Below are positions 54,279 to 63,802 of a stretch of DNA of 64,000 nucleotides, piece by piece. Positions within the stretch are counted from its first letter, which is position 1, and each line of letters begins with the position of its first letter. The DNA comes from Acidovorax sp. sif1233 (GTDB lineage: Bacteria; Pseudomonadota; Gammaproteobacteria; Burkholderiales; Burkholderiaceae_C). The notes beneath the pieces were generated by a model that saw only the letters and a program-made list of their open reading frames with translations, ran no database searches and was not told the origin of the DNA. The position numbers and the translations under genes were made by a program. The stretch spans positions 124,001 through 188,000 of the forward strand of contig NZ_JAHUWZ010000009.1 of NCBI RefSeq assembly GCF_019218755.1, written 5' to 3'.

Positions 54279-54974
54279 ATGAATGACCAAGTCACCACCC
54301 TGGGGCACTCTGCGGGCTATGGCATCTCGCAGGAGGAGCGCCACAAGGTGCTTCGCAATACCTACTGGCTGCTCGCGCTGAGCATGATCCCCACGGTGCT
54401 GGGCGCATGGGTCGGCGTCGCCACCGGCATCACCCAGTCGCTGCGCGGCGGCGTGGGCCTGATCGTGTTCCTGGGCGGCGCGTTCGCCTTCATGTTCGCG
54501 ATCGAAAAGACCAAGCGTTCGGCAGCCGGCGTGCCCGTGCTGCTGGCCTTCACGTTCTTCATGGGCCTCATGCTCTCACGCCTCATCGGCATGGTGCTGG
54601 GCTTCAAGAACGGCACCGACCTCATCATGACGGCCTTCGCCGGCACCGCGGGCGTGTTCTTCGTGATGGCCAGCCTGGCCAGCGTGATCAAGCGCGACCT
54701 CTCGGGCATGGGCAAGTGGCTGATGGTGGGCGCGCTGGTGCTCATGGTGGGTGCCGTCATCAACGTGTTTGTCGGCTCCTCGGTCGGCATGATGGCGATC
54801 TCGGTCGCTGCCATCGGCATCTTCAGCGCCTACATGCTGTATGACTTGAAGCAGATCCTGGACGGCGGCGAAACCAACTACATCAGCGCCACGCTGGCCC
54901 TGTACCTGGACATCTTCAACGTGTTCCAGAGCCTGCTCGCGCTGCTGGGCATCATGGGCGGCGAGCGCGACTGA
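54279..54974 (+). CDS. Bax inhibitor-1/YccA-family membrane protein
   Basis: A 231-residue protein with seven membrane helices. The conserved cores are LRNTYWLLALSMIPTVLGAW, FAGTAGVFFVMASLASV, and the C-terminal YMLYDLKQILDGGETNYISATLALYLDIFN with the acidic pair typical of the BI-1 pore. E. coli YccA modulates FtsH. The ATG at 54279 follows AAGGAGAGACAC. A terminator follows. Confidence 0.94.
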   Translation: MNDQVTTLGHSAGYGISQEERHKVLRNTYWLLALSMIPTVLGAWVGVATGITQSLRGGVGLIVFLGGAFAFMFAIEKTKRSAAGVPVLLAFTFFMGLMLSRLIGMVLGFKNGTDLIMTAFAGTAGVFFVMASLASVIKRDLSGMGKWLMVGALVLMVGAVINVFVGSSVGMMAISVAAIGIFSAYMLYDLKQILDGGETNYISATLALYLDIFNVFQSLLALLGIMGGERD

Positions 54975-55008
54975 CCCCGTGGCGCGCTCCCGGGCGCCAC
55001 CTCAAGGC

Positions 55009-55035
55009 AAAAAGGCTCCTTCGGGAGCCTTTTTC
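55009..55035 (+). terminator. Intrinsic terminator after the BI-1 family gene
   Basis: AAAAGGCTCC / GGAGCCTTTTT stem with TTCG loop, 35 bases past the stop. Confidence 0.88.
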
Positions 55036-55094
55036 TTGCGCTTCGCACCGCCAAGCCCTCAATAGCGCGGCCGGCGTGCCGATAATGCAAGCAC

Positions 55095-55472
55095 ATGTAT
55101 CGCAAAACCCGCTCCACCGCACTGCGCATGCTGGCCCTGTGCAGCATCCTGCTGCTGGCCGCCTGCAACAAGATCCCTGGCCTGGGCCCGGATCCAAGGA
55201 TCGTCCAGCGCGAGGAAGAAGCCAAGGCCATCGGCGGCGCCTGCCGCCACGCGCTGCGCGGGCTGGAAGACTGCTACACCCTGAACCCCAAGGCCGCCAA
55301 GGCCTCGGTGTTCGCCGGGTGGAAGGACATGGACGCCTACATGCGTGAAAACAAGCTGGAAGGCACGCCTTCGGTGCTCGGCAAGGTGGTCGAGAAACCC
55401 GAGCGCGCCGAACGCTCCGGCGATATCGAGACCGAGCCCCGCGACGCGGCTTCGAACCGCAACCGCAGCTAG
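55095..55472 (+). CDS. Small putative lipoprotein
   Basis: A 125-residue protein with a lipoprotein signal (LALCSILLLAAC, Cys at about residue 24). The mature part has two more Cys (CRHALRGLEDC) and a Lys/Ala-rich amphipathic stretch, then a polar Arg/Glu tail. I recognise no domain family. It lies convergent to rlmD. Confidence 0.8.
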   Translation: MYRKTRSTALRMLALCSILLLAACNKIPGLGPDPRIVQREEEAKAIGGACRHALRGLEDCYTLNPKAAKASVFAGWKDMDAYMRENKLEGTPSVLGKVVEKPERAERSGDIETEPRDAASNRNRS

Positions 55473-55543
55473 GGCTAGCGGGCCGCTCTCCCCCCGTGCG
55501 CGGCCAGGCCGGCGCACACCGGCTGCGGCGGCCCTTTCTCCCC

Positions 55544-57007
55544 TCAGGCGCGGTCGAACACCGCCATGCTTTCCACGTGCGCCGTGTGCGGGAACATGTT
55601 CACCATGCCGGCCGCCGTGCAGCGGTAGCCCGCCAGATGCACCAGCAACCCGGCATCGCGGGCGAGCGTGGCGGGATTGCAGCTGACATAGACGATGCGT
55701 TTGGGCGGGGTCCAGCCTTCGGCCCCGGCGGGCAGCGGGCCCGCGCCCTCGGCGCCGATGCGCGCCTGCTCGATGTCGGCGAGCGCCTTGGCCAGCGCGA
55801 ACGCGCCTTCGCGGGGCGGATCGACCAGCCACTTGTCAGCCGCGCCGTCGGCCACCAGCATCTCCGGGGTCATCTCGAACAGGTTGCGCGCTACAAAATC
55901 AGTAGCTGCCAGCGCTTTATGGTCCTGCGCTGCAGCCTGATTCAATGCATAGTTCTCGCGCGAGCGGGCCACCAGGGCCTCGCTGCCCTCGATGCCCAGC
56001 ACCTCGCGCGCCTGCGTGGCCAGCGGTAGCGTGAAGTTGCCCAGGCCGCAGAACCAGTCGATCACGCGCTCGTGGGGCTGCACGTCCAGCAGGCGCAGCG
56101 CGCGGGAGACGAGTACGCGGTTGATGTGCGGGTTCACCTGCGTGAAGTCGGTCGGCTTGAACGGCATGGTGATGCCGAAATCCGGCAGCGCATAGGAAAG
56201 CTGCTCGCCGCCCTCCTCGAGCAGCTTCACCGTGTCCGGGCCCTTGGGCTGCAGCCACCATTGCACGCCGTGCCCGGCGGCGAAGGCGCGCAGCCGGGCG
56301 ATGTCGCCGGCGCTCAGCGGCTCCAGGTGGCGCAGCACCAGGGCCGTCACGCTGTCGCCGCAGGCCAGCTCGATCTGCGGGCAGGTGTCGCGCGCATCCA
56401 TGTCGGCGATCAGGGCCCGCAGGGGCATCAGCATGGCGTCTACATGGGGCGGCAACACGGGGCACTGCTGCATGTCCGCCACGTAGCGGCTCTTGCGTTC
56501 ATGAAAGCCGATCAGCACCTGGCCCTTCTTGATCACATGGCGCACCGACAGCCGCGCACGGTAGCGGTAACCCCAGGCGGGGCCTTCGATGGGGCGCAGC
56601 ACGGTGCCGGCCTTGACCTTGCCCAGGTGCCACAGGTTGTCTTCCAGCACCCGCTGCTTGACGGCCACCTGGGCGCCCACGTGCAGGTGCTGCATCTTGC
56701 AGCCGCCGCAGGCTCCGGCATGCAGGCCAAAGTGCGGGCAGCCGGGGCGCACGCGCTGCGACGATTCGCGGTGGATCGCCGTCAGGCTGGCCTGCTCCCA
56801 GTTGTTCTTCTTGCGGTGGGTGTTGGCGGTGACCAGCTCGAACGGCAGGGCACCGTCGATGAAGATGACCTTGCCGTCGGGCTTGCGGGCGACGCCCTGG
56901 GCATCCAGGTCCATGGACTGGACCTGCAGCCAGCCCTCGGGCAGATCGCCGTGGGAATCCTGCGCGGTGGGTTCAAACGAGGGGGATAGTTCTTTCGGTT
57001 CGCTCAT
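55544..57007 (-). CDS. rlmD: 23S rRNA (uracil-1939-C5)-methyltransferase RlmD
   Basis: A 487-residue TrmA/RumA-family enzyme. The N-terminal TRAM domain (residues about 25-85) is followed by the [4Fe-4S] cysteines in [18 protein letters not shown] and a later Cys in QQCPVLPP. The SAM fold has [22 protein letters not shown] and the catalytic [12 protein letters not shown] stretch [20 protein letters not shown] is encoded by a copy of the dispersed element. At 487 residues it is longer than E. coli RlmD (433). The ATG at 57007 is used. Confidence 0.96.
   Translation of the reverse strand: MSEPKELSPSFEPTAQDSHGDLPEGWLQVQSMDLDAQGVARKPDGKVIFIDGALPFELVTANTHRKKNNWEQASLTAIHRESSQRVRPGCPHFGLHAGACGGCKMQHLHVGAQVAVKQRVLEDNLWHLGKVKAGTVLRPIEGPAWGYRYRARLSVRHVIKKGQVLIGFHERKSRYVADMQQCPVLPPHVDAMLMPLRALIADMDARDTCPQIELACGDSVTALVLRHLEPLSAGDIARLRAFAAGHGVQWWLQPKGPDTVKLLEEGGEQLSYALPDFGITMPFKPTDFTQVNPHINRVLVSRALRLLDVQPHERVIDWFCGLGNFTLPLATQAREVLGIEGSEALVARSRENYALNQAAAQDHKALAATDFVARNLFEMTPEMLVADGAADKWLVDPPREGAFALAKALADIEQARIGAEGAGPLPAGAEGWTPPKRIVYVSCNPATLARDAGLLVHLAGYRCTAAGMVNMFPHTAHVESMAVFDRA
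55890..55938. repeat. Dispersed palindromic element inside rlmD
   Basis: GCTACAAAATCAGTAGCTGCC, then AGCGCTTTATGGTCCTGCGCT. Diverged arms, same order as the full copies; translated in frame on the minus strand. Confidence 0.6.
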
Positions 57008-57075
57008 CCCCCGATTGTCTCAGGCCCGGGCCGGTGCCTGCCCGGGGATCGCCGCAGCCTGCCGGCTCGGTCAGG

Positions 57076-57396
57076 TCAGCCGCGGTCCGCGCGCGCGGGG
57101 CGGCCGCCGACGGATCCCATGGATCCCGTGGCGCCCTGCGCCGACGCCAGGGGCAGCTTGTTGACGGTGAGGTCGCAGTTGTAATTGTCCGGCGTGAACA
57201 CCAGCGTGGCGCCCGGCGCCACCAGCGGCAGGGTCTGGTGGATCTGGTAGGACATGTCCACCGGCGGTTCGGGCGCGCGGTACACGATGTCCTTGTCGGG
57301 GCCGTAGACCACGTAGCACGAAGCCGCGGCCGACTGGCTGAAAAGGGCGCCCAGCAGCGCGGCGGCAGCGGCAGTGGCGTATGGGAAGCGGGTCAT
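57076..57396 (-). CDS. Small exported hypothetical protein
   Basis: A 106-residue protein with a clear signal peptide (TAAAAALLGALFSQSAAA, cleavage near residue 25), so it is periplasmic or secreted. The mature part begins SCYVVYGPDKDIVYRAPEPP and contains a second Cys (NYNCDLTV), suggesting one disulfide. The family resembles unnamed conserved proteins of Comamonadaceae; the function is unknown. It lies between rlmD and the Lrp-type regulator, all on the minus strand. Confidence 0.8.
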   Translation of the reverse strand: MTRFPYATAAAAALLGALFSQSAAASCYVVYGPDKDIVYRAPEPPVDMSYQIHQTLPLVAPGATLVFTPDNYNCDLTVNKLPLASAQGATGSMGSVGGRPARADRG

Positions 57397-57512
57397 GGTT
57401 CTTCTCCTCGATCTGGCATGTCTGCCTGGGATTATGGAGGCTTTGGCGTGCCGAGCCAATGCAGCCGTGGCTCCATGGCAGCGGCGCGCACCGCCGGGCC
57501 CCGCGCGCCCCT

Positions 57513-57986
57513 TCAACGCAGGTGCAGGTGGTTGGTGTGCTTGACCTCTTCCATCACCGCATAGGTGCGTGTCTCGCGCACCCCGGGCAGTTGCCACAGG
57601 ACCGCGCCTGCGAACACGCGGTAGGCGTTCATGTCGGCCGAGCGCGTCTTGAGCAGGTAGTCGAACCCCCCTGCCACCATGTGGCACTCCATGATCTCGG
57701 GATGCACCTGCACCGCCGCCTTGAACTGGTCGAACACATTCGGCGTGGTGCGGTCGAGCAGCACCTCCACGAACACCAGCATGCCCGCCCCCAGCTTCAG
57801 CGGGTTGAGCCGCGCCTCGTAGCCCAGGATGAAGCCGTCGCGCGTGAGGCGCTGTACGCGCGCCAGCACCGCGGTGGGCGACAGCGCGACGGCGTCCGCC
57901 AGCTTGAGATTGGCAATGCGCCCATCTTCCTGCAGGATTGACAAAATCTTGCGGTCAATACGGTCCAGATCGGTTTCCATCGTCAT
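57513..57986 (-). CDS. Lrp/AsnC-family regulator, probable proline-responsive PutR
   Basis: A 157-residue regulator: N-terminal HTH (LDRIDRKILSILQEDGRIAN, then LSPTAVLARVQRL) and a C-terminal RAM ligand domain (EIMECHMVAGGFDYLLK). It is divergent from putA across 144 bases. In bacteria whose PutA lacks a DNA-binding domain, an Lrp-type PutR activates putA in response to proline, and that fits here, though it is inferred from position. Confidence 0.92.
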   Translation of the reverse strand: MTMETDLDRIDRKILSILQEDGRIANLKLADAVALSPTAVLARVQRLTRDGFILGYEARLNPLKLGAGMLVFVEVLLDRTTPNVFDQFKAAVQVHPEIMECHMVAGGFDYLLKTRSADMNAYRVFAGAVLWQLPGVRETRTYAVMEEVKHTNHLHLR

Positions 57987-58130
57987 TTTGGATAGTGATT
58001 TATTCTGACAGACCGCCTATTTTCGACCATTTATTCATCCACAGACCAAGGATCATCGCATCCAGCCGCCCCCGGCAGGCCCTGGGGGCCCAACCCACCA
58101 ATACCCCTGATACCCACCGAAAGACACGCC

Positions 58131-61100
58131 ATGACGCAGCCCACCGGCGCCCTGCCCTCTTCCACCAGCCCCGCCGGCTTTGCCCCGCGCTCGCCCCTGG
58201 CCAGCCCGTTGCGCGCCGCCATCACCGCGGCCTACCGGCGCCCCGAGCCCGAGGCCCTGGCCCCGCTGCTGGCGCAGGCCCGTTTGCCGCAGGCGATGGC
58301 GCAAGCGGCCGGGCAGCTGGCGCTGCGCATTGCGGGCGCCCTGCGCAGCCGCAAGAGCGCCGGGGGCCGCGCGGGCATCGTGCAGGGATTGCTGCAGGAG
58401 TTCGCGCTGTCGTCGCAAGAAGGCGTGGCGCTGATGTGCCTGGCCGAGGCGCTCCTGCGCATCCCCGACAAGGCCACGCGCGATGCATTGATCCGCGACA
58501 AGATCAGCAACGGCCAGTGGGAACCCCACCTGGGCAAGAGCCCTTCGCTGTTTGTGAATGCGGCCACCTGGGGCCTGCTCATCACGGGCAAGCTGGTGGC
58601 CACGCACAGCGAAGGCAGCCTGGGCGCATCGCTCGGCCGCCTGATCAGCAAGGGCGGAGAGCCGCTCATCCGCAAGGGCGTGGACATGGCCATGCGCATG
58701 ATGGGCGAGCAGTTCGTGACCGGCGAGACCATTGGCGAAGCCCTGGCCAACGCCCGCCAGATGGAAGGCGAGGGCTTCCGCTATTCCTACGACATGCTGG
58801 GCGAGGCCGCGCTGACCAGCGAGGACGCCCAGCGCTACTACGCGTCGTACGAGCAGGCCATCCACGCCATCGGCAAGGCATCCGCCGGGCGCGGCATCTA
58901 TGAAGGCCCCGGCATCTCGATCAAGCTGTCGGCCCTGCACCCGCGCTACAGCCGCGCGCAGTTCGCCCGTGTGATGGACGAGCTGTACCCGCTGGTGCTG
59001 CGCCTGACCGAGCTCGCGCGCAGCTATGACATCGGCATCAACATCGATGCCGAGGAGGCCGACCGGCTGGAGCTGTCGCTGGACCTGCTCGAACGCCTGT
59101 GCCACGAGCCTTCACTGGCCGGCTGGAACGGCATCGGCTTCGTGATCCAGGCCTACCAGAAGCGCTGCCCCTTCGTCATCGACTACGTGGTGGACCTGGC
59201 GCGCCGCACGCAGCGCCGACTGATGGTGCGCCTGGTCAAGGGTGCCTACTGGGACAGCGAGATCAAGCGCGCCCAGGTCGACGGGCTGGACGACTACCCC
59301 GTGTACACCCGCAAGGTGCACACCGACATCTCGTACATCGCCTGCGCAAGGAAATTGCTGGCCGCGCCCGAGGCCATCTACCCGCAGTTCGCCACGCACA
59401 ACGCGGAAACACTCGCCACCATCTACCACCTGGCGGGCCACAACTACTATGCCGGCCAGTACGAATTCCAGTGCCTGCACGGCATGGGCGAGCCCCTGTA
59501 CGAGCAGGTGGTGGGCGCCGTCACCGCCGGCAAGCTGGGTCGGCCCTGCCGCATCTACGCCCCCGTCGGCACGCACGAGACCCTGCTGGCGTACCTGGTG
59601 CGCCGACTGCTGGAAAACGGCGCCAACACCTCGTTCGTGAACCGCATCGCCGACGAGACCATCGCGCTGGAGGACCTGGTGAAGAGCCCCGTCGAGGTGG
59701 TGGACCAGCAGGCCGCCGCAGAAGGCGGCGCAGGCCTGCCCCACCCGCGCATCGCCACGCCACGCGGCCTGTACGGCCCGCACCGCGCCAACTCGCGCGG
59801 GCTCGACCTGTCGAACGAGAACACCCTCGCGCAACTGGACGCGATCCTGCAGGCCACCGCCAGCCAGGGCTGGACCGCCGGCCCCTTGCTCGGCGCCGAC
59901 GCCGCGCCGGGCGCGCCGATGCCCGTGCGCAACCCCGCGGACCACCGCGACGTGGTGGGCCAGGTGCAGGAGGCCACGGCCGCCGACGTGGATGCGGCCC
60001 TGCAACACGCCCTGCGGGCGGCCCCCTTGTGGGCCGCGACGCCCCCGGCCGAGCGCGCCGCCACGCTCGACCGTGCCGCGGGCCTGCTGGAGGACCGCAT
60101 GCAGCCCCTGCTGGGTCTGCTGATGCGCGAAGCAGGCAAGAGCTGCAGCAACGCGGTCGCCGAGGTGCGCGAGGCGGTGGACTTCCTGCGCTACTACGCC
60201 GCGCAGGTCGAATCCACCTTCGACAACACCACCCACCTTCCGCTGGGCCCCGTGGCCTGCATCAGCCCCTGGAACTTCCCGCTCGCCATCTTCATGGGTC
60301 AGGTGGCCGCAGCCCTGGCCGCCGGCAACCCCGTGCTGGCCAAGCCGGCCGAACAGACCCCGCTGATCGCCGCCGAGGCCGTGCGCGTTCTGTGGCAGGC
60401 GGGTGTGCCGCGCGGCGTGGTGCAGCTGCTGCCCGGCCAGGGCGAGACCGTGGGCGCCCGGCTGATCGGCGACCCGCGTGTGATGGGCGTCATGTTCACC
60501 GGTTCGACCGACGTGGCGCGCATCCTGCAACGCGCCATCGCAGGCCGCCTGGATGCCGCCGGCCGCCCCATCCCCCTGATCGCCGAGACGGGCGGGCAGA
60601 ACGCGATGATCGTGGACTCGTCGGCGCTGGTGGAGCAGGTGGTGGCCGACGCGGTCTCCTCCGCGTTCGACAGCGCCGGCCAGCGCTGCTCGGCCCTGCG
60701 CGTGCTGTGCGTGCAGGAGGACGCCGCCGACCGCGTGGTGGAAATGCTCAAGGGCGCCATGGGTGAACTGCGCATGGGCAACCCGGGCGCGCTGCAGGTC
60801 GACGTGGGCCCGGTCATCGACGCCGAGGCCCAGGCAGGCATCACCGCGCACATCGATGCGCTCAAGGCCAGGGGCCATCGCGTGTTCCAGCAGTGCCGCT
60901 GCAGCGCCGATGAAACGGCCCAGGGCACCTTCGTGCCGCCCACGCTGATTGAACTCCACGGCATCCAGGAACTGCAGCGCGAGGTCTTTGGGCCCGTGCT
61001 GCACCTGGTGCGCTATGCCCGCAACGACCTGGACCAGTTGCTCGACCAGATCAACGCCACCGGCTACGGCCTCACGCAGGGCGTGCACACCCGCATCGAC

Positions 61101-61895
61101 GAAACCATCGCCCGCGTGGTGAGCCGCGCCCATGCGGGCAACGTCTACGTGAACCGCAACATGGTGGGCGCCGTGGTGGGCGTGCAGCCGTTTGGTGGCG
61201 AGGGCCTGTCGGGCACGGGCCCGAAGGCGGGCGGGCCGCTGTACCTGCTGCGCCTGCTGTCGCGGCGCCCGGCCGATGCGCTGGCACGCACCTTCGCCGC
61301 GGCGGACCGCACGGCGCCACCCGACGTGGCAGCGCGCGAACCCTGGCTGGCGCCCCTGCACGCACTGGAGCAGTGGGCACACACGCAGGGCCGCCCCGCG
61401 CTGGCGGACACCTGCCGTGCGTTCGCCTCCGCCACCCAGAGCGGCACGGCGCGCACCCTGCCCGGCCCCACGGGTGAGCGCAACGTCTACACCCTGGCCC
61501 CCCGCGCCCGCGTGCTGTGCCTGGCCCAGGCCGAAGGCGACCTGCTCACGCAGACCGCGGCCGTGCTGGCCTCGGGCGGCAAGGCCCTGTGGCCTTCCAC
61601 CCAGGCGGGCTTGCGTGCACAGCTTGCCCCGGCCGTCCAGGCCAGCATCGCGGTGGCGGATCAGGTGCTGGACGACGGCCGCATCGAACTGTCCGCCGTG
61701 CTGCACCATGGCGATGCGGCTTCGCTGCACGCGGTGTGCGAGGCGCTGGCCCGCCGTCCCGGCCCCATCGTGGGCGTGACCGCATTGCCCCCAGGCGCCA
61801 CCGACGTGCCGCTGGAGCGCCTGCTGATCGAGCGCGCACTGAGCGTGAACACCGCTGCCGCGGGCGGCAACGCGAGCCTGATGACGATTGGCTGA
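58131..61895 (+). CDS. putA: Bifunctional proline dehydrogenase / L-glutamate-gamma-semialdehyde dehydrogenase PutA
   Basis: A 1254-residue enzyme oxidising proline to glutamate in two steps. The proline dehydrogenase barrel (about residues 190-490) has GISIKLSALHPRYSRAQF and RLMVRLVKGAYWDSEIK. The aldehyde dehydrogenase (about 560-1040) has SPWNFPLAIFMGQVAAALAAGN, ETGGQNAMIVDSS (general base Glu) and catalytic Cys near residue 853 in AGQRCSALRVL. The C-terminal 200 residues are the usual PutA cap domain. There is no ribbon-helix-helix domain at the N-terminus, so it cannot autorepress like E. coli PutA. Confidence 0.97.
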   Translation: MTQPTGALPSSTSPAGFAPRSPLASPLRAAITAAYRRPEPEALAPLLAQARLPQAMAQAAGQLALRIAGALRSRKSAGGRAGIVQGLLQEFALSSQEGVALMCLAEALLRIPDKATRDALIRDKISNGQWEPHLGKSPSLFVNAATWGLLITGKLVATHSEGSLGASLGRLISKGGEPLIRKGVDMAMRMMGEQFVTGETIGEALANARQMEGEGFRYSYDMLGEAALTSEDAQRYYASYEQAIHAIGKASAGRGIYEGPGISIKLSALHPRYSRAQFARVMDELYPLVLRLTELARSYDIGINIDAEEADRLELSLDLLERLCHEPSLAGWNGIGFVIQAYQKRCPFVIDYVVDLARRTQRRLMVRLVKGAYWDSEIKRAQVDGLDDYPVYTRKVHTDISYIACARKLLAAPEAIYPQFATHNAETLATIYHLAGHNYYAGQYEFQCLHGMGEPLYEQVVGAVTAGKLGRPCRIYAPVGTHETLLAYLVRRLLENGANTSFVNRIADETIALEDLVKSPVEVVDQQAAAEGGAGLPHPRIATPRGLYGPHRANSRGLDLSNENTLAQLDAILQATASQGWTAGPLLGADAAPGAPMPVRNPADHRDVVGQVQEATAADVDAALQHALRAAPLWAATPPAERAATLDRAAGLLEDRMQPLLGLLMREAGKSCSNAVAEVREAVDFLRYYAAQVESTFDNTTHLPLGPVACISPWNFPLAIFMGQVAAALAAGNPVLAKPAEQTPLIAAEAVRVLWQAGVPRGVVQLLPGQGETVGARLIGDPRVMGVMFTGSTDVARILQRAIAGRLDAAGRPIPLIAETGGQNAMIVDSSALVEQVVADAVSSAFDSAGQRCSALRVLCVQEDAADRVVEMLKGAMGELRMGNPGALQVDVGPVIDAEAQAGITAHIDALKARGHRVFQQCRCSADETAQGTFVPPTLIELHGIQELQREVFGPVLHLVRYARNDLDQLLDQINATGYGLTQGVHTRIDETIARVVSRAHAGNVYVNRNMVGAVVGVQPFGGEGLSGTGPKAGGPLYLLRLLSRRPADALARTFAAADRTAPPDVAAREPWLAPLHALEQWAHTQGRPALADTCRAFASATQSGTARTLPGPTGERNVYTLAPRARVLCLAQAEGDLLTQTAAVLASGGKALWPSTQAGLRAQLAPAVQASIAVADQVLDDGRIELSAVLHHGDAASLHAVCEALARRPGPIVGVTALPPGATDVPLERLLIERALSVNTAAAGGNASLMTIG

Positions 61896-61920
61896 GGTGG
61901 CCGTGCCCGCAGGATCTGAA

Positions 61921-61977
61921 TAAAAACTGCCCCCACGGCTTATCCTTCAAGCGCTGTCAGCTACTTTTTTTATAGCG
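61921..61977. repeat. Dispersed palindromic element downstream of putA
   Basis: CGGCTTATCCTTCAAGCGCT then GTCAGCTACTTTTTTTATAGC. It also contains the last codons and stop of the convergent RNA-ligase-like gene. Confidence 0.7.
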
Positions 61978-62679
61978 ATTGATCTGAACACCCCGCGGCG
62001 GCAGATCTTCGCCGGCCGGCGCGGATTGCCGGCCCTGCTCCGCCTGAAAAAAGGCCGGCTGGTCCAGGCCCCAGCGCCCCAGCACCTGGTAGGGCCCGGG
62101 CGAGCCGCGGCGGTTGTAGAGCAGCTGGAAGGCATCCACCCTCCAGTCAAGAGGCTCCACGCCGTGTTCCTCCACGGCAGAAGGGCCGTAGAGCAGCGTC
62201 ATGTGCGGCGTGAACGATGGCTCGGCGCGCGCTGGCGCAGGGCCTGGCACGCACGCCCGCAGGGCTTGGCGCAGCGCCTGGTGCAGCGCCACCATGCCCG
62301 CCACGCCGGTTTCGCTGCCGCACAGGACCAGGGGCCGCCTGGACTGGCGCCCCTGAAAGCTCAGGCAGCGGTCCAGCCGCAGCGAAAACGCCGGTGCGCG
62401 AACTTGCGCGGCGGCCGCACACGCCCACCAGACCTTGCGGGGGCTGAACTCGGCATCCCATCCGAGCGAGGCCAGCGTCACATGCAACCGCTCGGTGCGC
62501 ACCCTGTGGCCCTCCTCCACCTGGCGGGCGGCCGTCTCCTGGTCGCACAGCCGGACAGCGCGGGCGGCCACGGCGCCATCCGCCAGCACGGCGAAAAAGA
62601 GGTGGTGGTCATGGCGCCGCGCGGCTGGAGACAAGGGCAGGTTCTCCATCCCCGGCAGCCACCGCAGGCCGTCAGACAT
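61957..62679 (-). CDS. 2'-5' RNA ligase / cyclic phosphodiesterase family protein
   Basis: A 240-residue member of the 2H superfamily. The two catalytic HxT motifs are seen as RLHVTLAS (about residue 65) and TPHMTLLY (about residue 165). Bacterial ThpR-type members hydrolyse 2',3'-cyclic phosphates or join RNA 2'-5'; the physiological role is unclear. The ATG at 62679 is preceded by AGGAG. Its last residues (RYKKSS) come from the dispersed palindromic element, so the native C-terminus may have been replaced. Confidence 0.88.
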   Translation of the reverse strand: MSDGLRWLPGMENLPLSPAARRHDHHLFFAVLADGAVAARAVRLCDQETAARQVEEGHRVRTERLHVTLASLGWDAEFSPRKVWWACAAAAQVRAPAFSLRLDRCLSFQGRQSRRPLVLCGSETGVAGMVALHQALRQALRACVPGPAPARAEPSFTPHMTLLYGPSAVEEHGVEPLDWRVDAFQLLYNRRGSPGPYQVLGRWGLDQPAFFQAEQGRQSAPAGEDLPPRGVQINRYKKSS

Positions 62680-62914
62680 CCCGTTGGCTCCTGAAAAAAG
62701 GTGGCGTCCCCACGGCATACCGCTCCTTGCGGACAAGGGTGGCACCGGTACGGACTCGCCCACCGCAGCCCACTGGCCAAAAAGTACAGTTTTTACGCCT
62801 CTTACCGGAGGATTGCCAAGGACGAACTGGGAGACCATCGGAGCAAGGCCCAAAGAACCCTCGCCGGCCCAGTGCCACGCCATGGATCGCCCGCCCCACC
62901 GAAGGAGTCGCAAG

Positions 62915-63802
62915 ATGTTCGATATTTCACAAGCCACCAACATGCTGACGTCCCTGGGCGTCTCCAGCACCCTGGCGGCCAAGGCGGCCGAACGCACAGC
63001 CCAAAAGCATGCGGACGCCGATCCCCTCACCTTCCTGAAAGAGTTGAAGACCACGCTGGAAGAACTGTCCGCGGAAGGCTCCCAGGGCAAGACGGCGGGG
63101 ACGGCGGCGACACCCACCACGGTGTCGGAGACCCAGCCCTATCAACCAACCGCCGCCCTGTACAACAAGGACTCCGGGGCCACCACACAGGCCTCGGCCA
63201 AGGCCCCCTTCAGCAACCTGGAGGAATTCCGCGAGTGGGAAGACGGCCTGGGCGACACCTTCGCAGCAGACTATGAGCCACCAGACTATGTCAAGGTTCT
63301 TTCTCTATCACTTTCTGCGGGAGATGAGCGCACCGTCAGCCGCTACATGTTCTTCAAGAACCATCCCGAGTTTGCCGCTGACTACGAAGCCATCCGCAGC
63401 GGCAAGTTGTCCAAGTTCCCCACGGACGGTTCCACACTGGTGAAAAGCGACCTGTCGACGATGACCAAGGAGACGGCCACTTTCTACAAGAAGAACCCCG
63501 CCCAACTGCTTGCGGCAGAGGGCTTCAATATGGATCCAACGCTCGTCAAGATGCGCATGGACGGAAAGATTGACGCTCCAGAGGGCGTCCAAGTATCCGA
63601 ATGGCTCATGGACAACAAATGGACCAAGGACGGGGTTGTTTCCCAGAACAATCGCGTGGTTCTTGCCCGATCCGACTACATCGGCCTGGATGGCAAGGGC
63701 GCCGGCACCTATCGTCTGGGCAAGTACGATACGGTGACGGGGAACATTATCGATACCGACGGGCGGGCCTACGATCCGCTCACCGGTGAAGTCCAGGCAT
63801 AG
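62915..63802 (+). CDS. Hypothetical protein, unrecognised
   Basis: A 295-residue soluble protein starting MFDISQATNMLTSLGVSSTL, with GAAGGAG at 62901 supporting the start at 62915. It lacks a signal peptide and membrane helices. The N-terminal 100 residues are Ala/Thr/Lys-rich and probably disordered. The C-terminal 200 are better structured (LEEFREWEDGLGDTFAADYE, NHPEFAADYEAI, VVLARSDYIGLDGKG). I know no matching family. The Ser/Thr-rich start with no signal peptide is compatible with a secreted effector or a structural protein, but nothing proves it. Confidence 0.75.
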   Translation: MFDISQATNMLTSLGVSSTLAAKAAERTAQKHADADPLTFLKELKTTLEELSAEGSQGKTAGTAATPTTVSETQPYQPTAALYNKDSGATTQASAKAPFSNLEEFREWEDGLGDTFAADYEPPDYVKVLSLSLSAGDERTVSRYMFFKNHPEFAADYEAIRSGKLSKFPTDGSTLVKSDLSTMTKETATFYKKNPAQLLAAEGFNMDPTLVKMRMDGKIDAPEGVQVSEWLMDNKWTKDGVVSQNNRVVLARSDYIGLDGKGAGTYRLGKYDTVTGNIIDTDGRAYDPLTGEVQA

